The notes under the pieces: generated by a model | What the model saw: the letters and a program-made list of their open reading frames with translations, nothing else | Told to the model about the DNA's origin: nothing | Database searches by the model: none | Shown here: in pieces, positions 28,314 to 36,097 of the stretch | Layout: each line of letters starts with the position of its first letter | How positions within the stretch are numbered: the stretch's first letter is position 1 | Assembly (NCBI GenBank): GCA_021323535.1 | Contig: JAJONO010000012.1 | Span: 1-64,000 of the forward strand | Reading direction: 5' to 3' | From: Bacteroidota bacterium | GTDB lineage: Bacteria; Bacteroidota; Bacteroidia; B-17B0; Aurantibacillaceae | Length of the DNA stretch: 64,000 nt | Program-made: the position numbers and the translations under genes

Positions 28314-29666
28314 ATGAAAAAAATCGGAATACTGAGTTTAGCCTTACTGCCTGTATTTGGCTTCTCACAAAAAGCAAAAGTACAAACAGCATGGAGAGCA
28401 CTAAACGATTATGAAGCCACTGTAAAAGATGGTAAACCTGATCTGGTTTATCTGACTAAAGCAAAAGACGCTATTGATGTGGCTTTGACTCATGAGGATA
28501 CTAAAAATCAGGGTAAAACACACGCTTACAAAGCGCGTATCAGCTACGCGTTTTATCAGAACGCACTTAATGCAGAATTAAAAAAACTGGAGCCAACCGT
28601 TCAGGATAAAAATGAAAGAGCCATGCTGGCATATGGTAATACTCCTCTCGCAGATTTTGAAACAGCAAACGAGGAGATCAACAAAATCCAGGAAGTTGAT
28701 CCTAAATTCATGGAAACTATAAAGGATGGTCTAACAAAAGGAACCTCCATGTTAGGTGAAGAGGATATTAAAATTGCCATGGTTACCCAGCAGATCAAAA
28801 TGGAATCGGCCAATATTGCACAAGGAAAATACAAGGCAAAAAAATACGACGAAGCAGCTGACTATTTTTACAAAACAGCATTCCTCAATACTTTACTTTA
28901 TAAAGTGAAGGATACAGCTAACTTCTACAATGCCTGCATCTCAGCCGGAAAAGCTAAAAATCCAACCAAGATCATTGACTACAACAAAAAAATGATTGAC
29001 AGTAAAATTGCTACTCCCTATAATTACGAATCCATGTACAACGCTCAAATGTCTAAACTGGATACAACCGCTGCAATGGAGATCCTGAAAAAAGGAAGAG
29101 TGGCTTTCCCTGGCGATTTAAGTTTAATGAACAAGGAAACAGATTACTATTTAGCTAAAGGAAAACAGGAAGAGGCTCTCAATAACTTAAAAGTGTCGAT
29201 CGAAAAAGATCCTAAAAATCCGGTGTTCTATCTTATATCGGGCCAGATCTACGATGGTATGGCCAATCCAAAAGAAAAGGGTACCATGAAGGAGCTTCCA
29301 AAACCGGCTAACTATGAGGAATGTATTAAAAATGCTGAAACGTATTATCAGAAGGGTATTGACCTGAATTCTCCTAACAAAGAATACCAGTATAATCTGA
29401 TCTTTAACCTTGGCGCTCTTTACAATAACTATGGCGGATATTATCAGAACCGTCAGCCTGCTACTATTACCGAAATGGCTAAGACACAAAAAGAAAACGA
29501 AGCCAAATCACAGGAAGCATTTAAAAAAGCAATCCCGCTTCTTGAACAGGCCCTTGCTATCAAACCTGATGATCGTCCTACTATGATCGCTTTAAGAAAG
29601 CTTTACATGTTCACAAAACAGGACGATAAAGCGAAAGACATGAACGAAAGATTGAAAAAACAATAA
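28314..29666 (+). CDS. Secreted TPR protein downstream of gyrA
   Basis: A 450-residue protein with a signal peptide (MKKIGILSLALLPVFGFSQ), so periplasmic or outer-membrane associated. It contains several TPR-like helical pairs, for example YDEAADYFYKTAFLN, GKQEEALNNLKVSIEKDPKNP and AIPLLEQALAIKPDD. A TPR protein directly after gyrA is a common Bacteroidota arrangement. No catalytic motif was seen; scaffold or surface-assembly roles are guesses. The terminator at 29669 follows. Confidence 0.8.
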   Translation: MKKIGILSLALLPVFGFSQKAKVQTAWRALNDYEATVKDGKPDLVYLTKAKDAIDVALTHEDTKNQGKTHAYKARISYAFYQNALNAELKKLEPTVQDKNERAMLAYGNTPLADFETANEEINKIQEVDPKFMETIKDGLTKGTSMLGEEDIKIAMVTQQIKMESANIAQGKYKAKKYDEAADYFYKTAFLNTLLYKVKDTANFYNACISAGKAKNPTKIIDYNKKMIDSKIATPYNYESMYNAQMSKLDTTAAMEILKKGRVAFPGDLSLMNKETDYYLAKGKQEEALNNLKVSIEKDPKNPVFYLISGQIYDGMANPKEKGTMKELPKPANYEECIKNAETYYQKGIDLNSPNKEYQYNLIFNLGALYNNYGGYYQNRQPATITEMAKTQKENEAKSQEAFKKAIPLLEQALAIKPDDRPTMIALRKLYMFTKQDDKAKDMNERLKKQ

Positions 29667-29668
29667 AT

Positions 29669-29698
29669 AAAATCCCCGGAAATTCGCCGGGGATTTTT
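29669..29698 (+). terminator. Strong intrinsic terminator between two TPR genes
   Basis: AAAATCCCCGG, loop of about 7, CCGGGGATTTTT: a GC-rich 7-bp core extended by A-T pairs, with a T-tract. Its end is only 12 bases before the ATG of the next gene. Confidence 0.85.
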
Positions 29699-29709
29699 AA
29701 TTTTATACA

Positions 29710-31152
29710 ATGATTAAACAGCTATTTTTTACCGCCTGTATTTTATGCCTTGGAGCTTTAAAACTTGTTTCACAAACCGAAGATGAAAAAACACTTGCGC
29801 TTTTCAAATCGGCTTACGAAAAACAAGAAAACAAAAAGTACAAAGAAGCTTACGAAGATTATACGGCCTATCTTCATAAGCGCCCAACTGATAGCACAGC
29901 GTTATATAACCGTGGACTTTGCAGTTACGACAATCGTGATTATAAATCAGCCATTTGGGATTTAAGGCATAGTATCGCGCGTGGAAGAAAAGGATCGGAT
30001 GTGTATTATCTTATTTCTGTGAGCGAATACATGCTTAAGAATTATAAGGAAGCTGTAAGGGTTATGGATTCATCCCTGGTGTATGATCCGGATTATGGAC
30101 TGGCACTTTGTTACAAAGGAGCAAGTCTTGTTTATCTCGAAAAATATGACGATGCTTTAAAAGTACTTAACCAGGCCGAAGCAGTAGAAAAGAATTACGA
30201 AAGAATTCATCATTTCAGATGTATAGCAAAATATTACCTCAAGGATTACAAAGGAAGCCTGGAGGACTGCAACAAAGCCCTTTCGCTGAAGAACGATTAT
30301 GAAACTCATTTCTGGAAAGGATTGAACCTGATCTATCTTAAAAAATACAAGGAAGGAATAACGGAGTATGATACAGTTATTGCCCACGATAAAAAATACG
30401 CGAAAGCGCATTATAACCGGGCGGTGGCTTACCTGGACCTGGAACAATATACAAAAGCGCTCGAAGACAATAAAAAATGCCTTGAAATAGATCCAACTTA
30501 CAGAGATGCTTATTACAATAAAGGACTTTGCCTTTTTTATCTTGAAAGATATAATGAAGCTGAAGTAGATTTTAATTCAGCTATAGATCTTGGATCCACC
30601 GATTATAAAACTTATTGTTACCGCGGCGCTACGCTTTATTATCTCGAAAAGGATGACCTGGCGATGAAGGATCTGAACAAATCCATTGAATTAAAGAACG
30701 ATTATTATACAAGCTACTATTACCGCGCGCCACTTAAATATGATCTTAACGATGCTAAAGGTTGTATTGAAGATTGTGATAAAGCTCTTGCCCTAAAAAA
30801 GGATTATTATCTCTTTTACATGCGGGGCAATGGTAAATTCAAACAAAAAAATTACGAAGCTGCGTTGGAAGATTATAATGAAAGTATAAAACTGAAAAAC
30901 GATTATAAGCCAGCCATTATGGAGCGTGGTGTTATTAATTATACCCTTTATAAAGATGTGCCGGCTATGAATGATCTGGACCTTGCAATTAAATTGGATC
31001 CAAAAAGCGGAAGAGCATTTTATTACCGCGGCCTTCTTAAAAAATATAATCTTAAAAACAACCCTAACAGTTGCTCCGATCTTTTAATGGCGCAGAAGCT
31101 TGGTTATGCCGATGCTTCGGAAGAGCTGGCTAAGGGAGGATGTAAACAATAA
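29710..31152 (+). CDS. Secreted TPR-repeat protein
   Basis: A 480-residue protein with signal peptide (ending LVSQ) and about 12 consecutive TPR units spanning almost the whole length (typical units: YNRGLCSYDNRDYKSAIWDL, AHYNRAVAYLDLEQYTKALE, AYYNKGLCLFYLERYNEAE). It is likely a periplasmic or outer-membrane protein-interaction scaffold. No enzymatic domain. The terminator just upstream implies its own promoter or leaky read-through; I see no promoter in the 12-base gap. Confidence 0.8.
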   Translation: MIKQLFFTACILCLGALKLVSQTEDEKTLALFKSAYEKQENKKYKEAYEDYTAYLHKRPTDSTALYNRGLCSYDNRDYKSAIWDLRHSIARGRKGSDVYYLISVSEYMLKNYKEAVRVMDSSLVYDPDYGLALCYKGASLVYLEKYDDALKVLNQAEAVEKNYERIHHFRCIAKYYLKDYKGSLEDCNKALSLKNDYETHFWKGLNLIYLKKYKEGITEYDTVIAHDKKYAKAHYNRAVAYLDLEQYTKALEDNKKCLEIDPTYRDAYYNKGLCLFYLERYNEAEVDFNSAIDLGSTDYKTYCYRGATLYYLEKDDLAMKDLNKSIELKNDYYTSYYYRAPLKYDLNDAKGCIEDCDKALALKKDYYLFYMRGNGKFKQKNYEAALEDYNESIKLKNDYKPAIMERGVINYTLYKDVPAMNDLDLAIKLDPKSGRAFYYRGLLKKYNLKNNPNSCSDLLMAQKLGYADASEELAKGGCKQ

Positions 31153-31223
31153 AGTCAAAAGTTAAAAGTCAAAAGAGAGTCTCTTCAATGTGTTTTTCTT
31201 TTGACTTAGTTTCCTTTTGACTT
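31151..31223. repeat. Long imperfect palindrome between convergent genes
   Basis: The left arm repeats AAAGTCAAAAG twice (31151-31175). The right arm carries the complement CTTTTGACTT twice (31197-31223). A small inner GAGAGTCTC palindrome sits at the tip. It fills the whole space between the TPR stop and the LolD-like stop and probably serves as a bidirectional terminator. Confidence 0.55.
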
Positions 31224-31875
31224 ATAATTGAATTCTCCCATCTTTCATCACTAATGTTCTGTCGGCCATTTTAGCGAGTTCTGAGTTATGAGTCACAATT
31301 ACAAAAGTCTGTTTCAGGTTATCACGTAAACGGAAGAACAACTGGTGAAGTTCTTCGGCGTTTTTACTGTCGAGATTACCACTTGGTTCATCTGCAAAAA
31401 TAACTCCGGGATTATTCATTAACGCTCTTGCCACAGCCACGCGCTGCTGTTCACCGCCACTGAGTTCGGAAGGCTTATGATCGATGCGGTCTTTTAAATT
31501 GAAAAGTTCGAGTAATTCGATGGCTCTTTTTTCGCTTTCCTTTTTATTTTTTTTTGCAATGAGTGCAGGAATACACACATTTTCCATGGCTGTAAATTCG
31601 GGAAGAAGCTGGTGGAACTGAAAAACGAAACCAATGTTGAGGTTTCTGAAAGCCGCAAGTTTAAAATCGGGAAGAGAAAACACATCCTGGTTATTAATGT
31701 AAACTTCGCCGCTATTTGGTCGGTCGAGTGTCCCTAAAATAGTAAGCAAAGTAGTTTTACCGGCACCTGAGGAACCAACAATGGATACTACTTCGCCCTG
31801 CTTGATTTCAAGATCAACTCCTTTGAGAATATCCAGCTCGCCGTACTTTTTTCTGATGTTTTTAACGATGATCAT
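31222..31875 (-). CDS. LolD/MacB-type ABC transporter ATPase
   Basis: A 217-residue cytoplasmic ATPase: Walker [13 protein letters not shown]-loop [14 protein letters not shown], signature [15 protein letters not shown], Walker [13 protein letters not shown] and H-loop VTHN. The EPSGNLD and ATPase-only architecture are typical of LolD (lipoprotein release from the inner membrane) and MacB-like exporters. No LolC/LolE/FtsX-like permease is encoded beside it, so the partner must lie elsewhere. It follows the DASS transporter by 3 bases and is likely co-transcribed. Confidence 0.88.
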   Translation of the reverse strand: MIIVKNIRKKYGELDILKGVDLEIKQGEVVSIVGSSGAGKTTLLTILGTLDRPNSGEVYINNQDVFSLPDFKLAAFRNLNIGFVFQFHQLLPEFTAMENVCIPALIAKKNKKESEKRAIELLELFNLKDRIDHKPSELSGGEQQRVAVARALMNNPGVIFADEPSGNLDSKNAEELHQLFFRLRDNLKQTFVIVTHNSELAKMADRTLVMKDGRIQL

Positions 31876-31878
31876 TTT

Positions 31879-33336
31879 CTACGACAAATATAAGTAACAC
31901 ATTAGAGTAATGATCAAAATTCCGAGAATATCCAATACAATTCCCACTTTGAACATATCTTTTATATCGATTTGTTTGGTGCCAAACACAATGGTATTGG
32001 CGGCTGTGGCCACCGGAAGCATGAAGCCCAGCGAGGAAGCAAATGTAGCGGGCATCATGAGCAACAGCGGATCAAGGTCCAGTTCTTTCTGAAGCGCCAT
32101 CATCACCGGAATGGCCAGCTGTATACTTGCAATGTTGGAAGCAAATTCGCTGATGAGTGTAACAATTAAGCAAATGCCAAGAATGATAAGCACCGGCGAA
32201 ACACCTTTGAGCACACATAAACTGCTGGCGAGCCATTTACTTAATCCTGTTACTTCAAAGCCATAGGCCAGAGCGAAACCTGAACCAAACATGAGAATAA
32301 TATCATAGCGTAATTTTTTCGCGTCTTCCCAGATAAGAAGCGCCTCTCCTTTGTTTGTTTTTGAAGGAATAAGAAATAATGCGAGGGCGGCTATCAATGC
32401 AACAAGAGCATCTTCAATGTATTTTGGTGTAACAAATAAGTTACTCCAGCCTTTGAATTTAAAGTTCCCGAAATCTATATCGGCCTTTGTGAACCATCCT
32501 AGAATGCAAAAGATAAAAATGACAAACACCCATTTTTCTTCGTAAGAAAATTTTCCTAATGAACCATAGGTTTGTTTGAAATAGGATTGCTCGATCTTAA
32601 GCTCGACTTTATTCCTGAGAAAGTAAAAATGAAGGACAAAAAAAGTGACCAATAAAAACGTTAGCGAAATAGGATAACCGATCATGCTCCATTTTAAAAA
32701 GTTGAGCGCGTGGTCCTGGGGAAAAGCCTCCTTGAAAGCCTTAAAAAAATACATGTTAGGAGGCGTTCCAACAGGTGTGGCCATTCCGCCTATAGTTGCG
32801 GAAAAAGCCAGTCCGAGTAAAACAGCCGCGGCAAATTTTTCATAATTTCTGGTGATGTAATTTTTTGTTTCACCAATCAAAGCAAACACCGCGCCGAATA
32901 ACATCATAGTGGTGGCTGTATTACTTATCCAGTTACTAATTAAGTAGGTCGAAATCATGACGCCGAACAAAATTGTTGCGGGAGTTTTTCCAACTACGGA
33001 AAGTATTTTTAGTGCTACACGCTTATGAAAGTTCCATTTTTCGATAGCGAAAGCGAGCATGAATCCCCCAATGAATAAAAAGATGATGCTGTCGGAATAT
33101 TGCTGCGCTACAGTTTTGGTATCGCTTATACCAAGTACAGGAAGCATGAGTACAGGAACCAGAGCGGTAACAGCGAGACTCACCGCTTCGCTGAACCACC
33201 AGATCACCATCCAGATGGCGACCCCGGCCATAAGAGTAACTTTATAATTGTTAGGGTCGAGGTTTACAAAAAGGCAGAACAGCGTTGCAACAAGAGGCCC
33301 AAGTATCTGGAAAATATGATTGCGGGAGAGACGCAT
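31879..33336 (-). CDS. SLC13/DASS-family anion symporter
   Basis: A 485-residue inner-membrane transporter with about 12 spans. The two halves carry family landmarks: SNTATTMMLFG (the SNT motif) near residue 135, TPVGTPPNMYF in the first half, and SEFASNIASIQL and PVATAANTIVFG in the second. These belong to the sodium-coupled dicarboxylate/sulfate (DASS) family, which takes up C4-dicarboxylates, citrate or sulfate; the exact substrate is not readable. The start overlaps the NUDIX stop by one base (TAATG). Confidence 0.88.
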   Translation of the reverse strand: MRLSRNHIFQILGPLVATLFCLFVNLDPNNYKVTLMAGVAIWMVIWWFSEAVSLAVTALVPVLMLPVLGISDTKTVAQQYSDSIIFLFIGGFMLAFAIEKWNFHKRVALKILSVVGKTPATILFGVMISTYLISNWISNTATTMMLFGAVFALIGETKNYITRNYEKFAAAVLLGLAFSATIGGMATPVGTPPNMYFFKAFKEAFPQDHALNFLKWSMIGYPISLTFLLVTFFVLHFYFLRNKVELKIEQSYFKQTYGSLGKFSYEEKWVFVIFIFCILGWFTKADIDFGNFKFKGWSNLFVTPKYIEDALVALIAALALFLIPSKTNKGEALLIWEDAKKLRYDIILMFGSGFALAYGFEVTGLSKWLASSLCVLKGVSPVLIILGICLIVTLISEFASNIASIQLAIPVMMALQKELDLDPLLLMMPATFASSLGFMLPVATAANTIVFGTKQIDIKDMFKVGIVLDILGILIITLMCYLYLS

Positions 33337-33782
33337 TACTTTCTGAATTTTTTCTGAAGCATTTCGCCTACTTTTTTGTCAATGATCAGAGTAAGATCAT
33401 TGTCGCTTATTTTTTTCAGATCTATCCATCGCATAGATTGCGCGCCTTCTTTTTTTACGTAATCATGCACTTTTTCTGTAACGTTAAATGTGATAGGTTG
33501 TTTTGTGTCAACCATATAATAAATGCTAATAACCTGGCTGTTGGTATCGAAAGCAGAATGAACAAAAAAATCAGTGGTGTAGAAATGTTTCACCACAAAT
33601 ACATCCAGGTTCAGTTCTTCTTTAAATTCCCTGACGATGCAATCTTTGCTTCCTTCGCCGAACTCTAATCCGCCACCCGGGAATTTTGTGATCTGATGAC
33701 CCTTAATGTACTCATCGGACACAAGAACTTTCTTATCCTTGATAAGAATTCCGTACACTCTTACGTTGAATCTCTTTGCCAC
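33336..33782 (-). CDS. NUDIX hydrolase
   Basis: A 148-residue cytoplasmic protein with a Nudix box at residues 37-59 (GGLEFGE...REFKEELNL). The catalytic REF-KEE acids are intact, but the usual Gly of the final XGU is Asn58. These enzymes hydrolyse nucleoside diphosphates linked to another group; the substrate is unknown. The start appears to be GTG with no nearby ATG. First gene of the NUDIX-DASS-LolD-like run. Confidence 0.85.
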   Translation of the reverse strand: MAKRFNVRVYGILIKDKKVLVSDEYIKGHQITKFPGGGLEFGEGSKDCIVREFKEELNLDVFVVKHFYTTDFFVHSAFDTNSQVISIYYMVDTKQPITFNVTEKVHDYVKKEGAQSMRWIDLKKISDNDLTLIIDKKVGEMLQKKFRK

Positions 33783-33914
33783 AAAGTAAAAATATAGAAA
33801 TAATGCGCAGAAAAAAACAATCCTTTAAATGTTTCATAAAAAAGACTAAAAGTGCAATAATATGATAAAAACTACGCTATTAGGATCGATCCATAATTGT
33901 TATATTCGCTGCTC

Positions 33915-34625
33915 ATGGGAAAAAACCTTGTCATAATTCCTACCTATAACGAGATAGAGAACATCGAGAAGATGGTGCGCAGGGTTTTTAGCCTCCCCAC
34001 AGAATTTCATTTACTTATTGTTGACGATGGATCACCTGATGGTACCGCAGTGAAGGTGAAAGAACTTCAGAAAGAATTTGCAGGACTTCACATCGAGGAA
34101 CGTAAGGGCAAGCTGGGCCTTGGTACCGCATATATTCATGGTTTCAGATGGGGATTGGCACGTGATTACGATTATATTTTCGAAATGGATTGTGATTTCA
34201 GTCATAATCCCGATGATCTGGAACGTTTGCTTGCTGCTTGTAAAAATGGAGCGGATGTAGCCGTTGGATCCAGATATGTGAAAGGTGGAAATGTGAGCAA
34301 CTGGGATATGAAACGTATCCTGCTTTCTTATTTCGCGTCGCTTTACGTGCGTCTTGTTCTTTGGTTCAATGTAAAAGATACTACGGCAGGATTTAAATGC
34401 TATAAACGAAAAGTTCTGGAAACGATCAACCTCGACAGGATCAAATTCATGGGATATGCTTTCCAGATAGAAATGAAATACAGCGCCTACAAAAAAGGAT
34501 TCAAAATCGTTGAAGTTCCTATCACATTTGTGGACAGGGTAGAAGGCGTTAGTAAAATGAGCACCAAAATTTTCAAAGAGGCTTTCTGGGGTGTTTTGCA
34601 GATGCGGTTTGCGAAGAGGGATTAA
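33915..34625 (+). CDS. Polyprenol monophosphomannose synthase-like GT2
   Basis: A 236-residue cytoplasmic GT2 enzyme. VIPTYNEIENIEKM, IVDDGSPDGT and the EMDCDFSHNP metal site are those of Dpm1/Ppm1-like transferases, which make polyprenyl-phosphate sugars. There is no C-terminal membrane domain, so it is the soluble type. Its product could feed GT39/GT-C enzymes such as those at 4.6 and 47.4 kb (inference). I choose ATG 33915 (MGKNLVIIP) over an in-frame TTG at 33897. Confidence 0.88.
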   Translation: MGKNLVIIPTYNEIENIEKMVRRVFSLPTEFHLLIVDDGSPDGTAVKVKELQKEFAGLHIEERKGKLGLGTAYIHGFRWGLARDYDYIFEMDCDFSHNPDDLERLLAACKNGADVAVGSRYVKGGNVSNWDMKRILLSYFASLYVRLVLWFNVKDTTAGFKCYKRKVLETINLDRIKFMGYAFQIEMKYSAYKKGFKIVEVPITFVDRVEGVSKMSTKIFKEAFWGVLQMRFAKRD

Positions 34626-34647
34626 TTCTGGTTCTTGCAGAGTGAGT

Positions 34648-34795
34648 TGAGGAAGCGATGTTCGCAGATTATTCAACAACCCTTACATAAAAATTTCCTA
34701 CGAATGGCCAAAAGCGTTTTGCCTGCTTTTTCGCGCGAAAAGTAGGAGAAGAAAAAATTGATTAATTTAAAGAAACGATAGTTCTGCGAGAACTA
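34648..34795 (-). repeat. Intergenic repeat element, copy B (abuts stop codon of tolC-like gene)
   Basis: On the minus strand it begins TAGTTCTCGCAGA, where TAG is the stop codon of the TolC-like gene, and ends TCTGCGAACATCGCTTCC. The 13-base start is identical to copy A at 20397-20493, and the far end differs by about three bases in 21. It is about 50 bases longer because of an internal hairpin-forming insert. Confidence 0.5.
34722..34746. terminator. Hairpin between convergent GT2 and efflux operon
   Basis: CCTGCTTTT / AAAAGTAGG flanking TCGCGCG forms a 9-bp stem with one G-T pair and a self-complementary CGCG tip. It lies between convergent stops, so it may end transcription in either direction, although the flanking U-tract is poor. 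Confidence 0.4.
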
Positions 34796-36097
34796 TTTCA
34801 CTAAGGTTCCATTCGCTCTCAGCAATTCCGTTTCAGCTTTCTTCACATTGTAAAGTGCATTGATGTAACGCGTCTGAGCGTCCTCGAGATTTTTTTGTGT
34901 TTCGATGGTTTCAAGGAGATTCGTTTTTCCGATCTTATATCTCTCCAGCGAAACATCAAGCACTTCTTTTGAATCGGCAAGATTCTGTTTTTCGAGTTCA
35001 AGTATTTTTTTGTTGGTAAGGAAACCCTGATAAGTGATGTACACCATAGCGTCCAGGCTTTGTTTGGTTTGCTCGGTAATGTATTTCTGATTGAGGAGAT
35101 TGATCTGTCTTTCTTTTACCAGTTTATTATTTCTGTTGCCGTTAAAGAGTAACCAGCTTGCTGTTATCCCTCCATTTAAACCCTGTTGCTGGTTCAGGAA
35201 AATAATACCTGCCTGGCTTTGCGCACGTGTAAAATTATAAGCGCCGTTCAGCTGTACAAAAGGAAGATTTGCCGAACGGGCCTCTGTAATGGTTTGATTG
35301 ATGATGAGTTCGTTTTGTTTCGAGATCATCATGAGCGAATTACTTTTCTCCGCTGTTTTTTTGAGGTCTTCCAATACAGGATTATAATTCGCTATAATGG
35401 AATCACCCGTTTTAAATTCAGTGTCCACGCTCCTTACAAGCAAATTATTGAGTGAAGCTTTTGCTGTTACTAATTCCAATTGGAGTTGTAGAATGGCGCT
35501 CTTAGCTTTATTCTCGTCGGATTGCGTGAGAAGAAGATCCACTTTTGAATCGGAGCCGATTTCCATTTTTACTTTCGCGAGTTTTTTTCTCTCGGCGTAA
35601 ATTTCAAGGTTCTGGTTGGCCGCTTTGATAAGTTCGTTGATCCTAACAATATTGTAATAAGCAAGAATGATTTCCTGAATAGTAATTTCCATCTGTTCTT
35701 TTAACTGAATGGAACTTAATTGTTCTGTCTGAGTCAGTCTTTTCTTTACAGCAAACATTCGTAAGCCGTCGAAGATAGTCCAGCTTACATTCAGCGAGGC
35801 TCCGAGGTTGCTGGAAGCCGCCCCCGTTCTGTCCTGCACGGTTCCTGTATTAAATTCCTGATGCGAGTTAACGTTGGCCATATTAAGGTTTCCATTCAAA
35901 CTTACCTGAGGCGACATGCCCGCGTTGCCTAAATTATTTTGAGCTTTACTTATTTCAATATTGTTTTTTGAAATGAGAACGTCATAATTTTTTTCGAGCC
36001 CCAGTTTAATTGCATTGTCAATGGTAAGCACTTCCTGTGCAGAAATATTCAGAACACAAAAAATACCAATAAGTATGTTAGCGGATTTTTTTAGCAT
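34793..36097 (-). CDS. TolC-family outer-membrane efflux channel
   Basis: A protein of about 434 residues with a signal peptide (MLKKSANILIGIFCVLNISAQ) and two OEP repeats of long helices (IDNAIKLGLEKNYDVLISKN; YKIGKTNLLETIETQKNLEDAQTRYINALY). It would form the trimeric channel that completes the tripartite RND pump encoded upstream. I take ATG 36097, overlapping the RND gene end by 20 bases; an earlier ATG at 36130 would add 11 residues before the signal. The stop codon lies within repeat copy B. Confidence 0.9.
   Translation of the reverse strand: MLKKSANILIGIFCVLNISAQEVLTIDNAIKLGLEKNYDVLISKNNIEISKAQNNLGNAGMSPQVSLNGNLNMANVNSHQEFNTGTVQDRTGAASSNLGASLNVSWTIFDGLRMFAVKKRLTQTEQLSSIQLKEQMEITIQEIILAYYNIVRINELIKAANQNLEIYAERKKLAKVKMEIGSDSKVDLLLTQSDENKAKSAILQLQLELVTAKASLNNLLVRSVDTEFKTGDSIIANYNPVLEDLKKTAEKSNSLMMISKQNELIINQTITEARSANLPFVQLNGAYNFTRAQSQAGIIFLNQQQGLNGGITASWLLFNGNRNNKLVKERQINLLNQKYITEQTKQSLDAMVYITYQGFLTNKKILELEKQNLADSKEVLDVSLERYKIGKTNLLETIETQKNLEDAQTRYINALYNVKKAETELLRANGTLVK

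Noticed and set aside
34032-34679. 215-residue open frame antisense to the GT2 gene
   Set aside because: Covers the conserved GT2 domain in reverse; no signal, domain or promoter of its own.
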